Below, one piece after another: positions 54,208-62,061 of a DNA stretch of 64,000 nucleotides. Origin of the DNA: Gordoniibacillus kamchatkensis. Its GTDB lineage: Bacteria; Bacillota; Bacilli; Paenibacillales; NBRC-103111. Position 1 is the first letter of the stretch. Each line of letters begins with the position of its first letter. The position numbers were made by a program, and so were the translations under genes. The notes beneath the pieces were generated by a model. That model saw only the letters and a program-made list of their open reading frames with translations. It did no database searches and was not told the DNA's origin. The stretch covers positions 1 to 64,000 of the forward strand of contig NZ_JXAK01000026.1 of NCBI RefSeq assembly GCF_000829455.1. The letters run 5' to 3'.

Positions 54208-55521
54208 CTAATTTAATTGGTTATGTTCAATCGAGCACGGCTCGAACGAAACCGAACGGCTGTAGACAAACCCCAGAAGCAACCAAAAGTAGGGCGCAAC
54301 AGACACCACGCTAATATTAAAGAAAGCTTGCACCAAATACCCGACGATAGCGGCCAGCATCCCGTAGGTCATAATTTGTTGGTCGCCTTTAAGCATCCTG
54401 GCTTTCTTGAAGCCTGAATGTAGGACCATAAACAGAAATAACAAATAAACGATTAGTGTGGGCACGCCCATCGTTAGAGCTATTTGCAGATAATCGTTAT
54501 TTGCGTCGTAGATCTTTGCGGTACCGATGTACTTTTTATAATCCGGATCGATTCCAGGGTGAAAGACGTGCCGGAACGTATTGGGGCCTGAACCTAACCA
54601 AAAGTGCTCTTTAATGAGAGGCAAAGATGCTTTCCAGATATACCACCTGGAAGCGCCGGCCGTGTTGCTGTTATGATTTGTAATGACGCTATGAGCATCG
54701 TTTGCTATCGTTTTTGCCCTGTTGGAGTAAGTAAATCTCGATGATGCATTAATAACGGCAAAAATAAGAACGAAAGTAACTAACAAAAGTCCGGTTGCGC
54801 GCCAAAGATGTCGTCTCCTTGCTACAACAAACAAAACAATTGTGACGAATCCGACAACGCTTCCCAGCCATGCACTGCGGGTTTCCGAGTATAACAGGCT
54901 TACATACAGCGCACAGAGAATAATTAAAAAAAGGATCTTATGTCTTCGCCCCTTGGCTGAAAGGAAGAACGTTATCGTGAGTAATAAAAGTAGAGCCAAG
55001 TAGGAGCCAAAATAGTCCGGATTATCAAACAAGGAGAAACTTCTCGAGCCAAAATAAAATCCCGGATTATGATCTTGCGGTAGTAGGCTCCATCCAAAAT
55101 GCTGAAGTATGCCATATATCGCAGGCAATATTGAGCCGAAAATCATCATGAAAATGGTTTTCTTTTGAGTTTCGAAACAGCTAAATCGAGCTGCTGTGGC
55201 AAACAATATTACATATGCAAGCATAACTATAAAGCCTTGATGCTCTGTCTTGTTCCCGATCAAGCTAATATTGTGGGACAGCAAGGAAGAACATCCGATC
55301 AACACGATCAAAAAGGCAAGTGTAGATTCAGCCCTTGTGATACTATGAAAATGCCTACCGCCTTTATTTGAACGTGGTGAACCGAATGCTAAACTAAAAT
55401 ATTTCCATATCTCTGCAATCAAAACAAAACCAATAAAATAATATACTTTACTATCTGCATAATAATGGTTTCCATTGAACGGAAAAATGAGATACGGATA
55501 CAAAAAGAAAAAAACATACAT
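54208..55521 (-). CDS. O-antigen ligase/polymerase-like membrane protein (Wzy type)
   Basis: Polytopic membrane protein of 437 residues with about 11 helices and the Wzy_C hallmark loop (LIKEHFWLGSGPNTFRHVF, then NDYLQIALTMGVPTLIVYL). It may polymerise repeat units or ligate chains to the wall carrier. The N-terminus opens abruptly with MYVFFFLYPYLIFPF and its ATG lacks a nearby ribosome site; it also abuts a truncated acyltransferase gene, so a few N-terminal residues or an upstream part may be missing. It is the second ligase-like gene in the window. Confidence 0.83.
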   Translation of the reverse strand: MYVFFFLYPYLIFPFNGNHYYADSKVYYFIGFVLIAEIWKYFSLAFGSPRSNKGGRHFHSITRAESTLAFLIVLIGCSSLLSHNISLIGNKTEHQGFIVMLAYVILFATAARFSCFETQKKTIFMMIFGSILPAIYGILQHFGWSLLPQDHNPGFYFGSRSFSLFDNPDYFGSYLALLLLLTITFFLSAKGRRHKILFLIILCALYVSLLYSETRSAWLGSVVGFVTIVLFVVARRRHLWRATGLLLVTFVLIFAVINASSRFTYSNRAKTIANDAHSVITNHNSNTAGASRWYIWKASLPLIKEHFWLGSGPNTFRHVFHPGIDPDYKKYIGTAKIYDANNDYLQIALTMGVPTLIVYLLFLFMVLHSGFKKARMLKGDQQIMTYGMLAAIVGYLVQAFFNISVVSVAPYFWLLLGFVYSRSVSFEPCSIEHNQLN

Positions 55522-55527
55522 GATCGT

Positions 55528-56043
55528 TTACAGTAACGTGCCTCCCCTAATCTTTTTGCATCCGGTTAGATGAACTCCGGGAGAGATGTGGCAAAAATCG
55601 CCGATTTCACAATCGTGATCAATGGAACTATTATTATTAATAATGCAATGTGAACCAATATTAGCTTGACTGCTAATCGTTGTATTAGGCATAATCACTG
55701 TTCCATATCCGATTTGAGCGTCTGGTGAAATAACTGCGGAAGGATCGATTATTGTTGCGTAATGAAAACGTCGTTCAGATAATACAATGGGCTCAATCAT
55801 ACCGGCAATAATTTTGCGGGTATCATTATGCCCGATTGCAACGACGATGCCGACCTGTCCTGGTAAAGTTTGTAGTATACTTCTTATTTCTCGAATAGTA
55901 CTGGCTACACGTTTTCCGCGGACCTCAGTTCCCACCGTCTTATCATCAACGAAAATTTGCTCGATTTCGGGAAACTGTCGCTCGGCAATATTGCTTACGA
56001 CTCTACCATGACCTCCCGCCCCAATGATTATCAGTTTATCCAC
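55528..56043 (-). CDS. NeuD-like sugar O-acyltransferase, C-terminally truncated
   Basis: Left-handed beta-helix acyltransferase of the NeuD/PglD type, acetylating a nucleotide sugar or lipid-linked sugar. It has the N-terminal Rossmann-like part (KLIIIGAGGHGRVV) and hexapeptide repeats (IGYGTVIMPNTTIS, IGSHCIINNNSSIDHDCEIG, HISPGVHLTG). The end GCKKIRGGTLL is followed at once by a stop, so roughly 30-45 expected C-terminal residues, including the last coils, are absent. GTG start with GGAGGTG upstream, 171 residues. The missing part abuts the next gene, suggesting a deletion. Confidence 0.78.
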   Translation of the reverse strand: MDKLIIIGAGGHGRVVSNIAERQFPEIEQIFVDDKTVGTEVRGKRVASTIREIRSILQTLPGQVGIVVAIGHNDTRKIIAGMIEPIVLSERRFHYATIIDPSAVISPDAQIGYGTVIMPNTTISSQANIGSHCIINNNSSIDHDCEIGDFCHISPGVHLTGCKKIRGGTLL

Positions 56044-56073
56044 CGCACCACCTCCATCATCGCAAACATTCAT

Positions 56074-56952
56074 TTAGGCAATAATTCCCAGACCTCTCAG
56101 TCGTTGGACCTCCTGTCCTATGCCCTCAGCAAAGGAGCGGCTTACGAAATTAAAATCTTCTGACGCTTCGCTGTGATCAAATGCTTTGTTTTCATTCAAA
56201 CGCAAAATTTGTTCTACCTTGATTTTTGGATTTTTGGAAAATTTATTATACAAACTAATCAAGGGTATGGCCGTATTCAATGGAACATAAACTTTTTTGA
56301 CTGCTTTGTTCAACGCTTTTGATGTTTGATCTACGATTTGATTATAAGTGACTGGATGTTGACCTGATACGTTATACGATTTTCGAATCGTACGATCCGT
56401 ATGAACTGCCTTCAAAATAGCATCCGCAAGGTCTTCCACATGAATGGGCTGCTGTAACGACTCGCCATTGCCTGCGATTGGGATTAACGGAAACTTGTGA
56501 AGTGTTTTAACCAACCTGCACATGTTCCGATCACGCTCTGTTCCGTAGATCATTGTCGGTCGAATAATCGTGTAGTTCAGTTTACTTTCTTGCACCGTTT
56601 TTTCTGCGGCCAATCGGACTGCTTTGGTTTTGGCTTCCAATGTTGTGAAAAGAGCAGTGGTGCTTACAAATATAGCTCTTTTCACGCCGGCTCGCTGTGC
56701 TTCTTCTACGATTTGCGGCGCATGGCCAAATCCTAACGAAGCTATATTAATTAAAGTATCTACACCCTGCAACGCTTTGCGAAATGACGCAGGATTCTCG
56801 AATGAACCATAAGCCAGGTTTACTCGCTTTGAATCCAACAAATGGACATCGCTTGTTTCTCTAACAAAACAACGAATTTCAATATCTCTTTTGACTAGCC
56901 TTTCCATCAGATGAGTACCCGTAAAGCCGGTTGCGCCTGTGACTAATATCAT
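56074..56952 (-). CDS. NAD-dependent epimerase/dehydratase family protein
   Basis: Short-chain extended-type sugar-nucleotide enzyme of 292 residues. Cofactor motif ILVTGATGFTGTHL; the central active-site Ser/Thr region is VSTTALFTT but the canonical YxxxK is not obvious, with RPTMIYGTERDRN following. It may reduce or epimerise a keto sugar in repeat-unit synthesis, or act as an atypical reductase. ATG start with AAGGTG nine bases upstream. Its start overlaps the end of the glycosyltransferase gene by 74 bases in another frame. Confidence 0.84.
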   Translation of the reverse strand: MILVTGATGFTGTHLMERLVKRDIEIRCFVRETSDVHLLDSKRVNLAYGSFENPASFRKALQGVDTLINIASLGFGHAPQIVEEAQRAGVKRAIFVSTTALFTTLEAKTKAVRLAAEKTVQESKLNYTIIRPTMIYGTERDRNMCRLVKTLHKFPLIPIAGNGESLQQPIHVEDLADAILKAVHTDRTIRKSYNVSGQHPVTYNQIVDQTSKALNKAVKKVYVPLNTAIPLISLYNKFSKNPKIKVEQILRLNENKAFDHSEASEDFNFVSRSFAEGIGQEVQRLRGLGIIA

Positions 56953-58191
56953 TCTCAACGACACCTTCTTTAAGTTCTTGAATGATCGACAAATATTTTT
57001 GGGCAAGCGCTTCTCGGGAGTAATGCTGCATCACATATCGATATCCGTTTTCGCTCAGACGCTCTCTTAACATTGTGTTATATAGGATTGACAAGGTAGC
57101 TTCGACAATTTCATCGACATTTTCAGGGGTTACAACAATTGCCCCTTGCGACTGTTTCAATATTTCAGCCGCTTCGCCAGATAAGGATGCAACAATTGGA
57201 CAGCCACTCCCAAGTATTTCGAACATTTTTGATGGAATATACGAATCGAACATGGGCAAATTGCGAAGAGGCACGAAGCTCAGTTCGGCTTCCGCATAAA
57301 AAGCTGGTATTCTCTCTTTTGGCTGCGAGCAAATAAATTGAACATTAGTTAGTCCCATTTCTTCGACCAGATGTTGAAGCTTCTTCTTTTCTGCCCCTTC
57401 TCCTACGAACACCAGTTGCACATCTTGGAGATGCGCTAATTTTTTGCTACGTAAACCAATGTCGAAAGCCCTTGCGAAATTCCATGAGCTCCTACATACA
57501 GAAGGATTCTTTTGTCTTCCCATCCGAACTCTTTTCTTAGCTCATTGTTGTTGTGCAAAGTTTTTTTATTAAAAACCTCCGTATCCACGCCGTTGGTCAC
57601 CACGTCAATTTTGGTTTCCGATATACCTCTTGCGGCGATCTGCTTCCTAAATGCTTCCGTTACAACTACGACCTTTTTACTTTTGCGATACAAGTACATT
57701 TCCAAACCTTCGAGCATGCGAATGACCCATTGATTTTTTAAAAGCCCGAGCTTTACAATCGCATCCGGCCACAGATCCCGCACTTCGAAAATAAACGGTG
57801 TTCTTTTGAAAATGCTGAATATGTATCCGGAGATAACTGAGAATAAAGTCGGCGAGCTGACGATAATGATGTCGGGTTTTGCGATTCGAAACATGCTTTG
57901 AAAGATAGAGGACATCATGAATGACAAATGTCCTATCGTTTTCTTAAAAAATCCTTCGTTGGGAGTTGCGTACACAAAGTTCCGATAAATTTGGATCCCT
58001 TCGACCATCTCCAGCATAAACATTTTCCCTTTGTATTTTGGCGGAATGACTCCGGTCGGGTGATTGGGGAAACAAGTGACAACACTCACTTCATTGCCTT
58101 GAGCAACCCATCTTTTGGCCATTTCAAATAATCTTGCGGAAGGTGCACCAATTTCGGGATAAAAGTAATGACAGATAACGACTATTTTCAT
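56879..58191 (-). CDS. Glycosyltransferase family 4 (WbuB-like), frame interrupted
   Basis: Cytosolic GT-B glycosyltransferase adding a sugar to the lipid-linked repeat unit. The N-terminal half opens KIVVICHYFYPEIGAPSARL and has FEVRDLWPDAIVKLG; the C-terminal half has the donor region LSFVPLRNLPMFDSYIPSK and GCPIVASLSGEAAEIL. The frame changes in a run of six A at 57440-57445: one frame ends VAKN-stop, the other continues as KKLAHLQDVQLVFVGEG; seven A would restore it. The last 24 residues, after QELKEG, read on through the start of the epimerase gene. ATG start with AAAGGGAG six bases upstream. Confidence 0.87.
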
Positions 58192-60161
58192 GATCCGCTC
58201 CCTTTCCCGGTGACCTCGCAAATAAATTCATTTTCCGCAGAAACTCGGATCAACGTGTCCTCACATAAAATTTCATAACGATTAAGATTGTTTGCGACGG
58301 TGACATGCTGATTTTCCAAAGAAATCACATATCCGATATAGTGCTTCCCGGTATGTACCGGCATAGTCATCTTTAACCTTAAATTAGCCACTTTTACATT
58401 AAACTCCGGAGAATATTGCCCTGGTAAAAGCTCAACGTTCATTACACCAGATGAGAACGGAATAATTCTAATCCAGTAACCGTCACGTTCAGCAATGTAA
58501 TTAGGGCCCTGAACAGTTAATTTCACGCCAGGGTCAAAATGAATGTAGTTATCCAATAAATGCTGGCCAACCGCATCCAATTCATCTAGCACAACAATTA
58601 TATTTTTGATAACCAGGATCAGCCGAGTCGGATAAAGTTTTTTGTGACCATAACCATCGTGCCGTGCTTTTAAAGCCCAAACCGATCCCCTCACCTTGCA
58701 TTCCACTTCCAAGGGCTTTGCTCTCTTAGCCATTCGGAAACTTCCATATACATCCGTTTGGTTCTCACCGTCAATTGTCAGGCAATTGTGAGCCGATGTT
58801 CCCCGAAAGACGTTTCGTTCTTCCCCTTGGTATTGGTAAGTGCCGGAGTCCACGATCCATCTGTTTCCAAACAAGGAAAGCTCGAACGAGCCGAAATCGG
58901 CGTGAGCGTGTGCCGGAAGAAAATCCGGCGAAGGCGCTCCCGCGTCCGCAATGAGAAATACATTATCGCTTCTATGAATATAATATCCGCTATCTTCCGC
59001 CGAAAAATGGCTAGTTTGCGGGCGAGAGACCAACGTCTTGATATTTCGAAAGTCAATTAGAAAAAAGTCGGGTACATCTTTAAGCTTGTCATCCGGATAA
59101 ACCTCGCCAATACCAAGACTGCTTGCATGAATACGCAACGTCTCGGCATTCGCCGCGATACCGAAGGCGGAGTCGTTCAATAATGGAATTTCTCCGTCAG
59201 GATGTAGCACATGATTTTGAAATTCCACCATATCCCGCACTTTCTGCAATACAGCTTCAGGTACGGATGCCCTATTTAACCGCAAGAGTTGAATCGTTTC
59301 CAAATAGTCTCTAAGCACAATTTGATGATACATGGGAGATCTTTCATAATGACCGCCGTCTTTTAAAATCTGTTCATGCACTTGCCCCCACAGTATATGC
59401 AATCCTTTACTATAAAATTTCTGAGCCAAAGGATGATCCAGAAATAGACCGCAGCATACCAAAGCTCTGCCGTTTTCGATCAGATGATTGCCCATGACGT
59501 CCCACTCTATATTTCGGTACAAAAACAAAGCCTGAATGAAATAACTATTAGCGAAGGCTTCCTTAAAATCTCGATCCTCCAAAAAAAGAGGTTTAAATAA
59601 TTCATAGGCATAAGTCCAATTGACTAGCCTTAACGAAATCGTATAGGGATGCCACCCATCCCCTATTCCAAGCTGACTGTTCTGTTCAATCCAATCGATA
59701 ATGAGTCGTTTAAATTGTTCATAACAGGTTTTGTCTGTTTGACGAAGATGCCAATAACACCCCATTTTTACCGCATAGTTAAAATAATGCAGATTATATC
59801 TCCATAGATGAGGTAGCTGAGGGTCATTCCATCCTACTGATCCAGAAAACCGATGAGTCTTATTGATGAAGGTAAACGTGTCGCGTATCAACTCATTGAT
59901 TTCTTTCTCCAGTCTGTCAATTGACTTCTGCTCAAGCGCCGCAAGGATATCGGATGTTTCCAAACAAGGTAAACCGATAAAACCCTCTCTTATTAACGGT
60001 GGATTTCTCCAGGTTTCCCGAACAAATTGCTCCATTCGAATGAGTCGAAAAGGATAAGCAATTTTACGCTTACTCATGAAAGTGATTCGGTGAGCAATTT
60101 GCTTTCCGCTTAAATGACGCGTTGTCTCGTACAATCGTCTAAATTTTGGTATACTTGCCAT
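58188..60161 (-). CDS. Heparinase II/III family protein
   Basis: Polysaccharide lyase-like protein of 657 residues with an N-terminal alpha/alpha toroid (LPHLWRYNLHYFNYA, NHLIENGRALV, GGHYERSPMYHQIV) and a C-terminal beta-sandwich holding the family signature AHAHADFGSFELSLFGN. No signal peptide is evident. Proteins of this kind recur in capsule and exopolysaccharide clusters, where they may trim or degrade uronic-acid-containing chains. It overlaps the glycosyltransferase gene by four bases and begins on the stop codon of the sugar transferase. Confidence 0.9.
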   Translation of the reverse strand: MASIPKFRRLYETTRHLSGKQIAHRITFMSKRKIAYPFRLIRMEQFVRETWRNPPLIREGFIGLPCLETSDILAALEQKSIDRLEKEINELIRDTFTFINKTHRFSGSVGWNDPQLPHLWRYNLHYFNYAVKMGCYWHLRQTDKTCYEQFKRLIIDWIEQNSQLGIGDGWHPYTISLRLVNWTYAYELFKPLFLEDRDFKEAFANSYFIQALFLYRNIEWDVMGNHLIENGRALVCCGLFLDHPLAQKFYSKGLHILWGQVHEQILKDGGHYERSPMYHQIVLRDYLETIQLLRLNRASVPEAVLQKVRDMVEFQNHVLHPDGEIPLLNDSAFGIAANAETLRIHASSLGIGEVYPDDKLKDVPDFFLIDFRNIKTLVSRPQTSHFSAEDSGYYIHRSDNVFLIADAGAPSPDFLPAHAHADFGSFELSLFGNRWIVDSGTYQYQGEERNVFRGTSAHNCLTIDGENQTDVYGSFRMAKRAKPLEVECKVRGSVWALKARHDGYGHKKLYPTRLILVIKNIIVVLDELDAVGQHLLDNYIHFDPGVKLTVQGPNYIAERDGYWIRIIPFSSGVMNVELLPGQYSPEFNVKVANLRLKMTMPVHTGKHYIGYVISLENQHVTVANNLNRYEILCEDTLIRVSAENEFICEVTGKGSGS

Positions 60162-60720
60162 TATGCCTTAACCCCTTTGGCCGTTATCGTAGATGATACG
60201 GTTTTCAGCATAATTTCGAGATCGAACCGAATAGATTGGTTTTGCAAATAGAAGTAATCCAATTGTGCTTTCTGTTCATCACTTATATCATCCCGACCGT
60301 TGATTTGGGCCCATCCCGTCAGTCCCGGTCGAATGCGATTAATCCCCATTCACTGCGCATTTGAATTAGTTCGTTCTGGTTGTACAAGGCTGGCCGCGGC
60401 CCTACCAGACTCATTTCTCCGCGGAAAATATTAAGAATTTGCGGGATTTCATCCAGGCTCGTTTTCCGTAAAATCCTCCCTACTCGCGTAATATATTGTG
60501 ATGGGTCTGCAAGCAAGTGAGTTGGCAGATTAGGGGTGTCCGTTCGCATTGTTCTGAATTTATAAATCCAAAACAATTGATCGTTGACACCGACACGCTT
60601 TTGTTTGAAGAAGACTGGGCCCTTGGAATCAAGCTTGATTGCGATACAAATGACGAGGAAGATGGGCAAGAAGAGCGCACCCGCGATTAACGACACGCAT
60701 AAATCAATAAACCGTTTCAA
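60161..60720 (-). CDS. Bacterial sugar transferase (initiating undecaprenyl-phosphate sugar-1-P transferase), frame interrupted
   Basis: Short WcaJ/PglC-like transferase that starts repeat-unit assembly on undecaprenyl phosphate. It opens [20 protein letters not shown] (membrane helix), then [52 protein letters not shown] and, in a second frame, [14 protein letters not shown]. The switch lies in GGGG at 60344-60347, where one more G restores [11 protein letters not shown]. Start taken at TTG with AAGGTG six bases before it; a GTG nine bases earlier is possible. About 187 residues joined, normal for the short class. Confidence 0.88.
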
Positions 60721-61990
60721 CTGCTTCACCTTCCGTTACAAGGTCAGCATAATTCCCTAGTGCATGTATTAACATTTCGTTACTTATTGTGGCTACGCAG
60801 TTTTTGGTGTCCAATAGTATAGGGTAATTCATAAATTTAACTAAATGATCGTATTGCACTTGTTTGAATTCGTTATGATCGGCTAATATGACAGCGCAGT
60901 CTGCACCGGTTACAGCCTCTTCCAAAGACTGGGCTAACGGCTCACGAAAATGTTTGACGTGAGGATCATATATCGAATATACGACTCCTTTTTGTTCGAG
61001 ATGCTCTAAAACTTCCAAGGCAGGACTCTCCCTGACATCATCGATATTCCCTTTGTAAGTAATTCCTAAAATAGCGACTTTTCTTGGCATATTACCGCAA
61101 ATCTTTTGTATTTGATCGATAACAAATCCAGGCATGGAGGAATTGATTTGTCTGGCCAAATTAATGATTCGTGCTTCCTCAGGCGCCTTTTCGACTATGA
61201 AGTAGGGATCCACAGCAATACAATGCCCACCTACACCAGGACCAGGCTGATGAATGTTCACTCGGGGATGCCTGTTCGCCATTTTTATAACTTCCAGGGC
61301 ATTTATCCCTAACCGCTCTGCGATTTTCACCAACTCATTAGCTAGTGCAATATTCACATCGCGAAACGTATTCTCCATCAACTTAGCCATCTCGGCAGAA
61401 GTAGCATCTGTTTTATAAATCTCGCCTTTTACAAAGGTTTGATAAACTTCGACAGCTTTTTGCGCCGAGATTTCGTTAATTCCCCCAATTATCCGATTAT
61501 TATGAATCAATTCGTTCAAAATTTGACCGGGCAAAACCCGCTCAGGACAATGGGCGACATAAAGCTCCGTTCCAATAGCTAAGCCGCTTTGTTCCAATAT
61601 CGGGCTTACGAAATCGATAATTGTACGAGGGGGAATTGTGGATTCAACAATGACGATATTTCCATTTCTTAAATAAGGCATAAGGGAACGTGTAGCTGAA
61701 ATTACATATGAAAGGTCCGCCTTATGATCTACTGTGATTGGTGTTGGTACAGCAATAATGAACACATCGGCCGTTTCCGGTTCAATTGTTCCCCGCAAAT
61801 TTCCGCTTTCGATTGCAGAACGGACAAAATCTTGCAAGCCGGGTTCTTCAATGGTGATCTTGCCGTCATTTAGAGCATTTATCACCTTTTCGTTAATATC
61901 AACACCAACAACTTGGCACCCATGGTTTGCAAACATCGCCGCTGTTGGAAGTCCAATATATCCCAGCCCAACAACACATATTTTTTTCAC
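60704..61990 (-). CDS. wecC: UDP-N-acetyl-D-mannosamine dehydrogenase (WecC-like)
   Basis: Cytosolic NAD-dependent four-electron dehydrogenase making a UDP-uronic acid, most like UDP-ManNAcA. The Rossmann motif ICVVGLGYIGLPTA opens the protein, followed by IIAVPTPI, ESTIPPRT, AHCPERVLPG and the catalytic Cys in GPGVGGHCIAVDPYF (near 257). The WecC-like ALEVIKMANRHPRV favours a 2-acetamido substrate over UDP-glucose. GTG start with GGGAGG nine bases upstream. It overlaps the sugar transferase gene by 17 bases. Confidence 0.9.
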   Translation of the reverse strand: MKKICVVGLGYIGLPTAAMFANHGCQVVGVDINEKVINALNDGKITIEEPGLQDFVRSAIESGNLRGTIEPETADVFIIAVPTPITVDHKADLSYVISATRSLMPYLRNGNIVIVESTIPPRTIIDFVSPILEQSGLAIGTELYVAHCPERVLPGQILNELIHNNRIIGGINEISAQKAVEVYQTFVKGEIYKTDATSAEMAKLMENTFRDVNIALANELVKIAERLGINALEVIKMANRHPRVNIHQPGPGVGGHCIAVDPYFIVEKAPEEARIINLARQINSSMPGFVIDQIQKICGNMPRKVAILGITYKGNIDDVRESPALEVLEHLEQKGVVYSIYDPHVKHFREPLAQSLEEAVTGADCAVILADHNEFKQVQYDHLVKFMNYPILLDTKNCVATISNEMLIHALGNYADLVTEGEAVETVY

Positions 61991-62030
61991 TGGGTCCAAC
62001 CTCCCCCTTCATTGTTTAAAGGAAAATAAA

Positions 62031-62061
62031 AAGCGCCTTATCCATTCAGGATAAGCGCCTT
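62031..62061 (-). terminator. Terminator after the two-domain oxidoreductase gene
   Basis: On the minus strand CTTATCC pairs with GGATAAG, continued past a one-base bulge by a GCG/CGC segment and followed by TTTTTATTTT. It overlaps the last bases of the gene. Confidence 0.75.
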
